A stretch of 55,536 nt of DNA from Pseudomonas paracarnis (GCF_904063055.1 NZ_CAJFCN010000022.1:1-55536), one strand, 5' to 3'. Positions 28,001 to 36,438 are shown, numbered from the stretch's first letter. Notes: generated by a model not told the origin, from the sequence alone. Numbers and translations: made by a program.

Positions 28001-28183
28001 GCCGAAATCGACAAAGGCAGCCTCAAGGCTTGGTTCGATGCGAGTGATACGGCCTTTATAGATGTTGGCCTTTTTCTGCTCGCGTGCACCGGATTCGATG
28101 TCCAGGTCGTAGAGGCGTTGGCCATCTACCAGTGCAACACGCAACTCTTCGGGTTGAGTTGCGTTAATCAGCATTCTTTTCAT
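25019..28183 (-). CDS. rne: Ribonuclease E
   Basis: Main endonuclease of mRNA decay and rRNA/tRNA processing, and scaffold of the degradosome. 1054 residues. The N-terminal catalytic half (1-520) begins MKRMLINATQ, has the S1 RNA-binding domain (about 35-120), catalytic aspartates in VDINSARATKG and the later IDFIDM, and the Zn-link CPRCNGTG near 405. The C-terminal half is disordered: an Arg-rich block with repeated EERAPR units, then a long Ala/Pro/Val/Glu-rich region and a final RRRRKEAEAAA helix. ATG 28183 gives the conserved start; a longer frame to 28231 is rejected. Confidence 0.97.
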   Translation of the reverse strand: MKRMLINATQPEELRVALVDGQRLYDLDIESGAREQKKANIYKGRITRIEPSLEAAFVDFGSERHGFLPLKEISREYFKKAPEGRVNIKDVLSEGQEVIVQVEKEERGNKGAALTTFISLAGRYLVLMPNNPRAGGISRRIEGEERNELREALNGLIAPADMGLIVRTAGLGRSSEEMQWDLDYLLQLWTAIKEASLDRSAPFLIYQESNVIIRAIRDYLRQDIGEVLIDSVEAQDEALTFIRQVMPQYASKIKLYEDSVPLFNRFQIESQIETAFQRVVELPSGGSIVIDPTEALVSIDINSARATKGSDIEETALQTNLEAAEEIARQLRLRDIGGLIVIDFIDMTPAKNQRAVEEKVRECLEADRARVQVGRISRFGLLEMSRQRLRPSLGESSGIVCPRCNGTGIIRDVESLSLAILRLIEEEALKDRTAEVRAQVPIPVAAFLLNEKRNSITKIELRTRARIVILPNDHLETPHFEVQRLRDDSPEAHSGQSSYEIAAAAAEVEEVQPAAATRTLVRQEAAVKTAPARANAPVPTEAAAPVAAPAALPEPSLFKGLVKSLVSLFATKEEPAAPVVVEKPATERPARNEERRNGRQQSRNRNGRRDEERKPREERAPREERAPREERAPREAREETPTVAREERAPREERAPRTPRAPREDRKPRGEREERVRELREPLDAAPAVAAAAAVSTEDRPARQPREERAPREERQPRPPREERQPRAEQAAAATEEEVLTGEEQLQEDGQDNAEGDRPRRRSRGQRRRSNRRERQRDANGNVIEGSEETGENAEAANNAPTGAELAAGLAVTAAVASSVISAPAEAQAHEQAERATAAVEDTVAVEAPAAETPAVEAPVVEAPVVEATTPVEAPVVPEVEVAPVRDAQPETEAVAVEPAPVVEPQPVVEAAVEAPAVEEAAPAVREVREEQTAFQWTAEPAAPVEAPTPAPVVEEAPAPVAEVVAEPAPVVEPTPVVEPAAVVEVEAPVVAEVAAPVVEAAPASALTENGRAPNDPREVRRRRKEAEAAAAAAAAQAVEHKAQEAEHEPKPLV

Positions 28184-28876
28184 GTTGTACCGTCGGTTTC
28201 CGGGCTGCCGGAAACGGCGTTCGGCACACACGACTTCTCACGGTCGGTGTCAGGTGCGTCAAGAGTGGTTGGCCACTCCAGTGTCCAGCAAAATCGGCCA
28301 ATTGGGCCGGTATCGCGACGGACGCGTCCTGCTCGTTAGCGGTGGTGACAAAGGCACCACTTCAACAAAAGCTAAGGTCAGGAGGAGGAATCAACCGGCG
28401 ACTGTGGACGAGATGAAGCGTCTAAAACAAGCCTAGTGCTACACAGTCCGACGGTTGTGCATCTCCACCCTACACGTATCCCTGATAATTCGGGTGCTGC
28501 CGCGCGCAGAATCCGCAGCGGGTTGGCATTTACCGTGTTCTCCAATGGGGAGAACACGCTCATGGCTAAACAAGACTAGGTGTGGGCGGTTGCGCTCTCA
28601 CTCAGCTCTTAACAGGCGTTGTTTCCGAAGCATTCGCCATGGTCTGGCTCAAAACTGACTGCACTTTGTGAACTGGCCGTAAATATCGGCGCAAAAGGCG
28701 AGTATTCACTCTGCTTTCTGCACTCGCTTCAGGCCTCATGTCACCTGCGCTTGTTACAATCTTGAGCCTTCCTGGGTGGCGAAAGCCCCGTAGGACGGCC
28801 TCGCGTCCTGATGAATTGCGATGGTCAGGGCCGGCAGTTTGCCGCATGTCCTCTGTCCAGGCCGCTTTTGGCGGCG
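28184..28876 (-). other. Predicted long 5' leader of rne
   Basis: No gene is supported between rne and rluC. A promoter at 28883-28911 would give a leader of about 690 bases. It contains a strong hairpin CGTGTTCTCC / GGGAGAACACG (28534-28558) without a T-run. E. coli rne also has a long leader through which RNase E limits its own mRNA, so the same is likely here. Confidence 0.55.
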
Positions 28877-28882
28877 TTCGCG

Positions 28883-28911
28883 ACTATAGCAGTAATGATT
28901 AAGTGCTTCAA
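28883..28911 (-). promoter_or_regulatory. Sigma-70 promoter of rne
   Basis: On the minus strand TTGAAG (28911-28906), 17 bases, TATAGT (28888-28883), with TG one base ahead of the -10. Good hexamers and ideal spacing. Confidence 0.7.
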
Positions 28912-28940
28912 TTCCATAAAAAATTGTTATCATCGCCGCC

Positions 28941-29900
28941 ATGACGACTACCACCCCCCCGACCCCCAGCGTCCAGCTGCTTGAGGTCTCGCCGGAATAT
29001 GCCGGCCAACGCATCGACAACTTTCTTTTGGCCAGGCTCAAAGGCGTGCCCAAGACCTTGATTTATCGCATTTTGCGTAAAGGCGAAGTGCGCGTGAACA
29101 AGGGGCGCATCAAGCCTGAGTACAAGCTGCAGGCGGGCGATATCGTCCGTGTGCCGCCAGTGCGCGTGCCTGAACGCGACGAACCGGTACCGCTGGCCCA
29201 GGGGTTGTTGCAGCGTCTGGAAGCGTCGATCGTGTTCGAAGACAACAAGCTGATCGTGATCAACAAGCCCTGTGGCATTGCGGTTCATGGTGGCAGTGGC
29301 TTGAACTTCGGCGTGATCGAAGCCTTTCGTCAGTTGCGCCCGGATGCCAAGGAACTGGAACTGGTGCATCGCCTGGACCGTGACACCTCCGGCCTGTTGA
29401 TGATCGCCAAGAAGCGCAGCATGTTGCGCCACTTGCACACCGCCTTGCGTGGTGATGGTGTGGACAAACGCTATATGGCGCTGGTGCGCGGCAACTGGGC
29501 CAGCTCGATCAAGAGCGTGCGTGCGCCGCTGCAGAAGAGCAATCTGCGCTCCGGCGAGCGCATGGTCGAAGTGGACGAGGAGGGCAAAGAGGCCCTGACC
29601 CTGTTCAAGGTGCTACGTCGCTTCGGTGACTTCGCCACCATGGTCGAGGCCAAGCCGGTCACTGGTCGCACTCACCAGATTCGTGTGCACACCCTGCATG
29701 CGGGCCACTGCATTGCGGGTGACACCAAGTACGGCGACGAGGATTTCTCCAAGGAAATTCGCGATCTGGGCGGCAAGCGCCTGTTCCTGCACGCCTACAT
29801 GCTCACCGTGCCGCTGCCCGATGGCGGCGAGCTGAAGTTGCAGGCGCCGGTCGATGAGATGTGGGCCAAGACCGTGGAGCGTTTGAGTGTCGCACCTTGA
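28941..29900 (+). CDS. rluC: 23S rRNA pseudouridine synthase RluC
   Basis: Makes pseudouridines 955, 2504 and 2580 (E. coli numbering) in 23S rRNA. 319 residues: N-terminal S4 RNA-binding domain (about 20-80), then the RluA-type catalytic domain with HRLDRDTSGLL and catalytic Asp146, and VTGRTHQIRVH near 243-253. Divergent from rne, the common order in proteobacteria. Overlaps the next gene by 14 bases. Confidence 0.95.
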   Translation: MTTTTPPTPSVQLLEVSPEYAGQRIDNFLLARLKGVPKTLIYRILRKGEVRVNKGRIKPEYKLQAGDIVRVPPVRVPERDEPVPLAQGLLQRLEASIVFEDNKLIVINKPCGIAVHGGSGLNFGVIEAFRQLRPDAKELELVHRLDRDTSGLLMIAKKRSMLRHLHTALRGDGVDKRYMALVRGNWASSIKSVRAPLQKSNLRSGERMVEVDEEGKEALTLFKVLRRFGDFATMVEAKPVTGRTHQIRVHTLHAGHCIAGDTKYGDEDFSKEIRDLGGKRLFLHAYMLTVPLPDGGELKLQAPVDEMWAKTVERLSVAP

Positions 29901-30549
29901 CTACAAGCTGCTGATCTTCGATTGGGACGGGACGCTGGCCAATTCCATTGGCCGCATCGTCGAGTCCATGCACATGGCGTCGACCCGCTCGGGCTTTGAA
30001 TTGTGCACGGACCTGGCGGTGAAGGGCATTATCGGCCTGGGTTTGCCTGAAGCCATTCGCACCCTGTACCCCGACATCAGCGACGCCGAGCTGGTGGCGT
30101 TTCGCGAGCACTATGCCGACCACTACATTGCGCTGGAAGCTACGCCTTCGCCGCTGTTTGAAGGCGTGGTGCAATCGCTGGAAGCGTTTCGTGCCCAGGG
30201 TTATCACCTGGCGGTCGCCACCGGCAAGGCTCGTCGCGGCCTGGACCGTGTACTCAAGGCCCATGGCTGGGAGGATTACTTTGATATCACCCGCGCTGCG
30301 GATGAAACCGCCAGCAAGCCTCATCCCTTGATGCTGGAGCAGATCCTTGCGCACTGTGGCGTAACGCCACGCGAGGCATTGATGGTGGGTGATGCGTCTT
30401 TCGACCTGATGATGGCACGCAACGCGGGCATGGACAGCGTCGCTGTCAGCTATGGCGCCCAGTCTGCCGAGGCGTTGCAGCAATACGAGCCGAGGCTGAC
30501 GATTGATCATTTTTCTGAACTGCAGGCCTGGCTCAGCCGGGCCCTGTAA
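29887..30549 (+). CDS. HAD-superfamily hydrolase (phosphoglycolate phosphatase-like)
   Basis: 220 residues. The HAD motifs are FDWDGTLANS (nucleophile Asp12, Asp14), ATGKARRG (motif II, Thr), the Lys in TASKPHPLM, and VGDASFDLMMA (motif IV). A helical cap lies between motifs I and II. GTG start inside the rluC 3' end, as in P. aeruginosa, where the same gene follows rluC. Exact substrate unknown. Confidence 0.92.
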   Translation: MSHLDYKLLIFDWDGTLANSIGRIVESMHMASTRSGFELCTDLAVKGIIGLGLPEAIRTLYPDISDAELVAFREHYADHYIALEATPSPLFEGVVQSLEAFRAQGYHLAVATGKARRGLDRVLKAHGWEDYFDITRAADETASKPHPLMLEQILAHCGVTPREALMVGDASFDLMMARNAGMDSVAVSYGAQSAEALQQYEPRLTIDHFSELQAWLSRAL

Positions 30550-30570
30550 GTCTTTGCTGGGGTTAATGGC

Positions 30571-31554
30571 ATGAGTGACGAGTGGAAGGCGCCTGAAAAG
30601 GCACAGAGCAGTGATGATAAAAGCTGGAAGCTTTTGGAGAAGACCCTCCTGGCCAGCGTCCAGGAGCAGCGACGTTCGCGGCGCTGGGGGATTTTCTTCA
30701 AGCTGCTGACCTTTGTATACCTGCTTGGGATGCTGGCGCTGTTCAGTCCGCTGATGGACATGGAAAAGAGCGCCGCCCGTGGCAGTCATTACACTGCCTT
30801 GATCGAGGTGCGCGGCGTGATTGCCGACAAGGAGCCCGCCAGTGCCGACAATATCGTCACCAGCCTGCGCGCGGCGTTTGAGGACCCCAAGGTCAAAGGC
30901 GTGGTCCTGCGCATCAATAGCCCAGGCGGTAGCCCGGTGCAGTCGGGTTATGTGTATGACGAAATTCGTCGTCTGCGCACCTTGCATCCGGATACCAAGC
31001 TCTATGCCGTGATCTCCGACCTGGGTGCCTCGGGCGCCTATTACATTGCCAGCGCCGCAGACCAGATCTATGCCGACAAGGCCAGCCTGGTGGGCTCTAT
31101 TGGTGTCACAGCGGCCGGTTACGGTTTTGTGGGTGCCATGGAGAAGCTGGGGGTGGAGCGTCGCACCTACACCTCGGGCGAGCATAAGTCGTTCCTCGAT
31201 CCTTTCCAGCCGCAGAAGGCGGATGAAACCGCGTTCTGGCAAGGCGTGCTCGACACTACCCATCGTCAGTTCATTGCCAGCGTCAAGCAGGGCCGTGGTG
31301 ACCGGTTGAAGGATAAGGAGCATCCGGAGCTGTTCTCCGGCCTGGTCTGGTCGGGCGAGCAGGCATTGCCGCTGGGCCTGATTGACGGCTTGGGCAGTGC
31401 CAGCTCGGTGGCACGGGATGTGATTGGCGAGAAGGAGTTGGTGGATTTTACGGTCGAGGAATCGCCGTTTGATCGCTTCTCCAAGAAACTCGGTGCCAGT
31501 GTGGCGGAGAAATTGGCGCTGTACATGGGCTTCCAGGGGCCGTCCCTGCGCTGA
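30571..31554 (+). CDS. sppA: S49-family signal peptide peptidase (SppA/SohB-like)
   Basis: Inner-membrane protease that degrades cleaved signal peptides. 327 residues: cytoplasmic N-terminus, one membrane segment (about 40-62), then the S49 domain with nucleophile Ser154 in LGASGAYYIAS and general-base Lys206 in SGEHKSFLDPF. The single-domain form is about half the size of E. coli SppA (618). Lies 21 bases after the HAD gene. Confidence 0.92.
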   Translation: MSDEWKAPEKAQSSDDKSWKLLEKTLLASVQEQRRSRRWGIFFKLLTFVYLLGMLALFSPLMDMEKSAARGSHYTALIEVRGVIADKEPASADNIVTSLRAAFEDPKVKGVVLRINSPGGSPVQSGYVYDEIRRLRTLHPDTKLYAVISDLGASGAYYIASAADQIYADKASLVGSIGVTAAGYGFVGAMEKLGVERRTYTSGEHKSFLDPFQPQKADETAFWQGVLDTTHRQFIASVKQGRGDRLKDKEHPELFSGLVWSGEQALPLGLIDGLGSASSVARDVIGEKELVDFTVEESPFDRFSKKLGASVAEKLALYMGFQGPSLR

Positions 31555-31579
31555 AATTCCAAGCTAGGTGTAGATCAAC

Positions 31580-31670
31580 TGTGGGAGCGGGCTTGCCCGC
31601 GATAGCGATGGATCAGTCGATGTTAGTGTCGCCTGGTACATCGCTATCGCAGGCAAGCCCGCTCCCACAT
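31580..31670. repeat. REP doublet (REPIN)
   Basis: GTGGGAGCGGGCTTGCCCG and CAGGCAAGCCCGCTCCCAC enclose about 50 bases with an extended inner stem (GATAGCGATG / CATCGCTATC). Between the convergent sppA and maf genes. Confidence 0.9.
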
Positions 31671-31685
31671 TGCTTTACGAAGGTT

Positions 31686-32264
31686 TCAAGGGATCTGTAC
31701 GCCTTCGGTCAGCAGCATGTCCACCAGTCGAATCAGTGGCAGCCCAACCAGGCTGGTCGCATCCGGTCCCTCGGTGCTCCGGAACAAGCTCACACCGAGC
31801 CCTTCTGCTTTGAAGCTGCCCGCACAATCATAAGGCTGCTCGATCCGCAGATAGCGCTCGATACGTTCTGCATCCAGTTCGCGCATGTGTACGGTAAACG
31901 TCACGCAGTCGACCTGGCAGTGCCCGGTTTCGCTGTTGAGCAGTGCCAGGCCCGTGAGGAAGCTCACACGCTTGCCGCTGGCAGCCAGCAGTTGCTCGCG
32001 AGCATTTTCGAAGGTGTGCGGCTTGCCGATGATCCGGCCTTCCAGTACGGCGACCTGATCCGAGCCAATGATTAAATGGCCGGGATGGCTGGCGGCGAGG
32101 GCGCGGGCCTTTTGTTCGGCCAGGCGCTTGACCAGTTCGATGGCGGGTTCATCCGGGCGGTGGCTTTCGTCGATATCCGGCGAGCTGCAGGTGAACGGCA
32201 GGTGCAGGCGACTCAGTAATTCCCGGCGATAAACCGAGCTGGACGCGAGTAATAAAGGCAGCAT
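31686..32264 (-). CDS. maf: Maf-family nucleotide pyrophosphatase (YceF type)
   Basis: Hydrolyses non-canonical nucleoside triphosphates; the YceF subgroup prefers m7GTP. 192 residues with the N-terminal ASSSVYRRELL loop, SPDIDES, and IIGSDQVAVLEGRI near 65-78 (metal-binding Asp). GAGGAG is placed just before ATG 32264; a frame open to 32780 runs back through yceD and is not coding. Divergent from yceD, as in P. aeruginosa. Confidence 0.93.
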   Translation of the reverse strand: MLPLLLASSSVYRRELLSRLHLPFTCSSPDIDESHRPDEPAIELVKRLAEQKARALAASHPGHLIIGSDQVAVLEGRIIGKPHTFENAREQLLAASGKRVSFLTGLALLNSETGHCQVDCVTFTVHMRELDAERIERYLRIEQPYDCAGSFKAEGLGVSLFRSTEGPDATSLVGLPLIRLVDMLLTEGVQIP

Positions 32265-32332
32265 ATACGTCTCCTCAAGGCAGTCGCCGATTCTATCGAC
32301 GTGACCGGCTGACGCACAGGGCTGAATTTCCT

Positions 32333-32360
32333 TTGACATGGCCGGGTGCATCCCTATAAT
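32333..32360 (+). promoter_or_regulatory. Strong sigma-70 promoter of the yceD-rpmF-plsX operon
   Basis: TTGACA (32333-32338), 16 bases, TATAAT (32355-32360): both hexamers are perfect. The start codon of yceD is only nine bases after the -10, so the mRNA would have at most a few leader bases. Confidence 0.88.
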
Positions 32361-32369
32361 GCTGCGCCT

Positions 32370-32900
32370 ATGTTGAATGACCCGATTCCACCTCACGTTG
32401 ACCCGCGCAAATTGGCTGATCGTGGCACCACCCTTCAAGGTGAAGTGCTGCTGGCCGATTTGGAGAGACTCTGCGACCCGCTTTCCGACACTGTCGGTAC
32501 GGTGCAGGCGAAATTCGTTTTTGAACGAGATGAACGTAAATCTGTGGTAATCCACAGCGTTATCGACACCGAAGTCAAAATGGTTTGCCAGCGTTGTCTT
32601 GAGCTGGTCACCCTGCCGATCCACAGCGAATGCAGTTATGCTGTGGTGAAAGAGGGTGCGAATACCCAGTCGTTGCCGAAAGGTTATGACGTGCTGGAAC
32701 TGGGCGAAGATCCATTGGATCTGCATGCACTGATCGAGGAGGAGCTTTTGCTCGCCTTGCCCATTGTGCCTGCTCATCATCCGGAAGAATGCCAGCAGCC
32801 GGAGGGTCTCGATGACGAGGCCGAGCCGAGCGAGGACGAGGTAACGCGGTCCAACCCGTTCAGTGTATTGGCGCAGTTAAAGCGTGACCCAAACGTTTAG
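32370..32900 (+). CDS. yceD: YceD (DUF177), 23S rRNA accumulation protein
   Basis: 176 residues with the DUF177 core, including MVCQRCLEL (a Cys pair, about 71-79) and a C-terminal acidic region (EAEPSEDEV) before NPFSVLAQLK. YceD is needed for normal 23S rRNA levels and is nearly always upstream of rpmF. ATG 32370 gives MLNDPIPPHVDPRKLA; there is no ribosome binding site because the promoter lies directly upstream, so translation probably starts from a leaderless or near-leaderless message. Confidence 0.93.
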   Translation: MLNDPIPPHVDPRKLADRGTTLQGEVLLADLERLCDPLSDTVGTVQAKFVFERDERKSVVIHSVIDTEVKMVCQRCLELVTLPIHSECSYAVVKEGANTQSLPKGYDVLELGEDPLDLHALIEEELLLALPIVPAHHPEECQQPEGLDDEAEPSEDEVTRSNPFSVLAQLKRDPNV

Positions 32901-32913
32901 GAGTTAATCAATT

Positions 32914-33096
32914 ATGGCTGTTCAGCAGAACAAAAAATCCCGCTCCGCCCGTGACATGCGCCGTTCGCACGACGCTCTCGAGGCTAGCACCCTGTCCGTG
33001 GAAAAGACCACTGGTGAAGTTCACCTGCGTCACCACGTATCGCCAGAAGGCGTATACCGTGGCCGTAAAGTGATCGACAAGGGCGCTGACGAGTAA
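32914..33096 (+). CDS. rpmF: 50S ribosomal protein L32
   Basis: 60 residues, basic, beginning [20 protein letters not shown] with the typical L32 ending GVYRGRKVI. It lacks the zinc-binding cysteines present in some bacterial L32 proteins. Good site (AGGAG) ahead of the ATG. Located between yceD and plsX as usual. Confidence 0.97.
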
Positions 33097-33100
33097 TCAC

Positions 33101-34111
33101 TTGTCTGCTCAAGTCATCGCGATTGACGCAATGGGCGGGGACTTCGGTCCCCGCAGCATTGTTCAGGCCTGCATTGCCAGCCTGTCTGCCACGCCCTCGC
33201 TGCACCTGACCCTCGTCGGTCAACCCTCCCTACTTGAAGAACTGATTGCCAGCCATCCGGCGGTGGATCGCGCGCGCCTGACGATTACGCCAGCCAGCGA
33301 AACCATCAGCATGGATGAAAAGCCGGCGGTTGCCCTGCGTGGCAAGCCCGATTCTTCAATGCGGGTGGCCCTTGAGCTATTGCGTGATGGCAAGGTGCAA
33401 GCCTGTGTCAGCGCCGGCAACACGGGCGCGTTGATGGCCTTGTCACGGCATGTGCTCAAAACCTTGCCAGGTATTGATCGGCCGGCGATGGTGGCGGCGA
33501 TCCCGACGCAGAAGGGCTATTGCCAGTTGCTGGACCTGGGCGCCAATGTCGATTGCAGTGCCGAGCACCTGTTGCAATTTGCCGTAATGGGCTCGGTGGC
33601 CGCCGAGGCGCTGGGCGTGCCCCGACCCCGGGTTGCCCTGCTGAATATCGGCACTGAGGACATCAAGGGCAACCAGCAAGTCAAGCTTGCCGCTACCTTG
33701 CTACAAAGCGCGCGGGGTTTGAACTACATCGGCTTTGTTGAAGGTGATGGTTTGTACCGTGGCGAAGCTGACGTGGTGGTGTGCGACGGCTTTGTCGGCA
33801 ATATTCTGCTCAAGTCCAGCGAAGGCCTGGCGACCATGATCGCCACGCGTATCGAAGCTTTGTTCAAGCGCAACCTGGCGTCACGTATAGTGGGGGCCTT
33901 GGCGCTGCCCCTGATGCGACGCTTGCAGGCCGACCTGGCGCCCGCACGGCACAACGGTGCAAGCTTTCTTGGCTTGCAGGGCATTGTGGTGAAAAGCCAC
34001 GGTTCGGCCGGGGTGCTGGGCTTTCAAAGTGCAATTGCACGGGCCTTGATCGAGATTCAAGAGAACCTGCCGCAACGCTTGCACGGCCGTCTCGAGGATC
34101 TGTTGCCTTAG
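33101..34111 (+). CDS. plsX: Phosphate acyltransferase PlsX
   Basis: Makes acyl-phosphate from acyl-ACP, the acyl donor for PlsY in phospholipid synthesis. 336 residues with IAIDAMGGDFGP at the N-terminus, SAGNTGALMA near 106-115 and NIGTEDIKGN near 182-191. TTG start four bases after rpmF; no other start keeps the conserved AIDAMGGD so near the N-terminus. Confidence 0.96.
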   Translation: MSAQVIAIDAMGGDFGPRSIVQACIASLSATPSLHLTLVGQPSLLEELIASHPAVDRARLTITPASETISMDEKPAVALRGKPDSSMRVALELLRDGKVQACVSAGNTGALMALSRHVLKTLPGIDRPAMVAAIPTQKGYCQLLDLGANVDCSAEHLLQFAVMGSVAAEALGVPRPRVALLNIGTEDIKGNQQVKLAATLLQSARGLNYIGFVEGDGLYRGEADVVVCDGFVGNILLKSSEGLATMIATRIEALFKRNLASRIVGALALPLMRRLQADLAPARHNGASFLGLQGIVVKSHGSAGVLGFQSAIARALIEIQENLPQRLHGRLEDLLP

Positions 34112-34237
34112 GCGAATTGGCCCGGGAGTGCTTAAATGTGACCGGCCAGTTCAATTGACCATCCAATCTGTCAGTTTCGTTCGCTCCCACCGTAGGCGCG
34201 AGCATTTTTGACGACCAGATCATTAGGGGCTTGTTAC

Positions 34238-35176
34238 ATGTCTACATCCCTCGCATTCGTCTTTCCAGGGCAGGGTTCGCAGTCCCTCGGTATGTTGGCC
34301 GAGCTGGGCGCGCAATACCCGCTGATCCTGGACACCTTCAAGGAAGCTTCTGACGCCCTGGGTTACGACCTGTGGGCACTGACCCAGCAAGGGCCGGAAG
34401 CGCTGCTCAACCAAACCGATAAAACCCAGCCGGCCATCCTGACCGCCTCGATCGCCCTGTGGCGCTTGTGGTTGGCAGAAGGCGGCGCGCGCCCTGCATT
34501 CGTCGCGGGTCACAGCCTGGGCGAATACAGCGCCCTGGTGGCCGCGGGCAGCCTGACCTTGGCTGAAGCGGTCAAGCTGGTCGAGCGTCGTGGTCAACTG
34601 ATGCAAGAAGCCGTTCCGGCCGGGCAGGGCGGCATGGCCGCTATCCTGGGCCTGGACGACGCGGTGGTGATCGAGGCCTGCGCCGAAGCGGCGCAAGGCG
34701 AAGTGGTCAGTGCGGTGAACTTCAACTCCCCAGGCCAGGTGGTGATCGCCGGCGCCAAGGCAGCTGTCGAGCGTGCCATCGAGGGTTGCAAGGCCCGTGG
34801 CGCCAAGCGTGCCCTGCCATTGCCGGTGAGCGTACCATCCCATTGTGAGCTGATGCGCCCGGCGGCAGAGCGGTTTGCCGAGTCTATCGCTGCCATCAAC
34901 TGGCAAGCGCCGCAGATCCCGCTGGTGCAGAACGTCAGTGCGGCCGTGGCCGCCGACCTCGACACCCTCAAGCGCGACCTGCTGGAGCAACTGTACAAGC
35001 CAGTGCGCTGGGTTGAATCGGTCCAGACCCTGGCCGCCAACGGCGCCACCGAGCTGGTCGAGTGCGGCCCGGGCAAAGTCCTGGCCGGCTTGAACAAGCG
35101 CTGCGCCGACGGTGTGTCGACCGCCAACCTCAATACCCCAGAAGCCTTCGCTGCCGCTCGCGCGGCACTGGCCTGA
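34238..35176 (+). CDS. fabD: Malonyl-CoA:ACP transacylase FabD
   Basis: Loads malonyl units onto AcpP. 312 residues: FVFPGQGSQ near the start, nucleophile Ser93 in GHSLGEYSAL, and the catalytic His in PVSVPSHCELM near 200. ATG 34238 has AGGGG upstream; an in-frame ATG at 34208 is too far for the family. 126 bases after plsX; fabG follows. Confidence 0.97.
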   Translation: MSTSLAFVFPGQGSQSLGMLAELGAQYPLILDTFKEASDALGYDLWALTQQGPEALLNQTDKTQPAILTASIALWRLWLAEGGARPAFVAGHSLGEYSALVAAGSLTLAEAVKLVERRGQLMQEAVPAGQGGMAAILGLDDAVVIEACAEAAQGEVVSAVNFNSPGQVVIAGAKAAVERAIEGCKARGAKRALPLPVSVPSHCELMRPAAERFAESIAAINWQAPQIPLVQNVSAAVAADLDTLKRDLLEQLYKPVRWVESVQTLAANGATELVECGPGKVLAGLNKRCADGVSTANLNTPEAFAAARAALA

Positions 35177-35200
35177 ATCCCGTACTTAGGAGAAGCCTGC

Positions 35201-35944
35201 ATGAGTCTGCAAGGTAAAGTTGCACTGGTTACCGGCGCAAGCCGTGGCATTGGCCAAGCGATCGCCCTGGAGCTGGGCCGTCAGGGCGCCGTTGTGATTG
35301 GCACCGCCACCTCTGCCTCGGGCGCCGAGCGTATCGCCGCGACCTTGAAGGAAAACGGCGTGCAGGGCACCGGCCTGGAACTGAATGTAACCAGCGATGA
35401 GTCCGTAGCTGCCGTATTGGCCGAGATCACTGCACAGTTCGGCGCGCCGGCAATTCTGGTGAACAACGCCGGGATCACCCGTGACAACCTGATGATGCGC
35501 ATGAAAGACGACGAGTGGTACGACGTGGTCGATACCAACCTGAACAGTCTGTTTCGCCTGTCCAAGGGCGTTTTGCGCGGCATGACCAAGGCGCGTTGGG
35601 GCCGAATTATCAATATTGGCTCCGTAGTGGGTGCCATGGGCAACGCAGGCCAAGTAAACTATGCCTCTGCCAAGGCCGGCCTGGAAGGTTTCAGCCGCGC
35701 ATTGGCGCGTGAAGTCGGCTCGCGGTCGATTACGGTCAACTCGGTGGCCCCTGGGTTCATCGACACCGATATGACCCGCGAATTGCCGGAAGCACAGCGC
35801 GAAGCCTTGCTGACGCAGATTCCGCTGGGCCGTCTGGGTCAGGCCCAAGAGATCGCGAATGTGGTCACTTTCCTGGCATCCGACGGTGCGGCATACGTGA
35901 CTGGGGCTACAATCCCGGTGAACGGCGGGATGTACATGAGTTAA
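35201..35944 (+). CDS. fabG: 3-oxoacyl-ACP reductase FabG
   Basis: NADPH-dependent reduction step of fatty acid elongation. 247 residues with TGASRGIG (cofactor loop, 11-18), NNAGITRD, and the Ser-Tyr-Lys site in NIGSVVGAMGNAGQVNYASAK. AGGAG upstream of the ATG. Confidence 0.97.
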   Translation: MSLQGKVALVTGASRGIGQAIALELGRQGAVVIGTATSASGAERIAATLKENGVQGTGLELNVTSDESVAAVLAEITAQFGAPAILVNNAGITRDNLMMRMKDDEWYDVVDTNLNSLFRLSKGVLRGMTKARWGRIINIGSVVGAMGNAGQVNYASAKAGLEGFSRALAREVGSRSITVNSVAPGFIDTDMTRELPEAQREALLTQIPLGRLGQAQEIANVVTFLASDGAAYVTGATIPVNGGMYMS

Positions 35945-36135
35945 ATTGTGACGGATCGCTTCAAAAAAATGTCATACGAGCTGTCTAAAATCCGTTATAA
36001 AGCTGCAACTTAATTTATAGGCAGGTGGCCGACCGGGTACAGGGTGAAGCTTTCAGTTGAAAAGCTGAAATGGCTTTCTATACACTTACCCACTGGCCAG
36101 CTGCCTGAATTTGTCCATTAGGAGTTAAACAAGGT

Positions 36136-36372
36136 ATGAGCACCATCGAAGAGCGCGTCAAGAAAATCGTCGCCGAGCAACTGGGCGTTAAGGAAGAAGA
36201 AGTGGTCAACACTGCTTCCTTCGTAGAAGACCTGGGTGCCGATTCCCTTGACACCGTTGAGCTGGTGATGGCTCTGGAAGAGGAATTCGAGACCGAAATC
36301 CCGGACGAAGAAGCTGAAAAAATCACTACTGTTCAAGCTGCCATCGACTACGTTACTAGCCACCAGGCGTAA
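36136..36372 (+). CDS. acpP: Acyl carrier protein AcpP
   Basis: 78 residues, acidic, four helices; Ser37 in GADSLDTVELVMALE carries the phosphopantetheine arm. The 190-base gap before it contains an AT-rich stretch and an inverted repeat AGCTTTCA / TGAAAAGCT (36051-36067), perhaps part of its own promoter or leader, but no clear hexamer pair was found. AGGAG precedes the ATG. Confidence 0.98.
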   Translation: MSTIEERVKKIVAEQLGVKEEEVVNTASFVEDLGADSLDTVELVMALEEEFETEIPDEEAEKITTVQAAIDYVTSHQA

Positions 36373-36401
36373 TAGTTTGTAGTCGTCGCTTGCTGTCAGG
36401 G

Positions 36402-36438
36402 AAAAACCGCACTGCTGTAAAGGCGTGCGGTTTTTTCT
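36402..36438 (+). terminator. Intrinsic terminator after acpP
   Basis: AAAAACCGCAC and GTGCGGTTTTTT form the stem, with the T-run following. It probably lowers read-through from the highly expressed acpP into fabF. Confidence 0.9.

Noticed and set aside
25013..28339. Open plus-strand frame of about 1100 codons opposite rne
   Set aside because: It mirrors the codon bias of rne, has no family likeness and is rich in Gly, Arg, Phe and Trp as expected for an antisense frame.
28904..28940. TATCAT just before rluC as a -10 with leaderless rluC
   Set aside because: No -35 hexamer at an acceptable distance was found.
31686..32780. Long minus-strand frame extending maf back through yceD
   Set aside because: The family start MLPLLLASSS with GAGGAG upstream is at 32264, and the extension overlaps the yceD promoter and gene.
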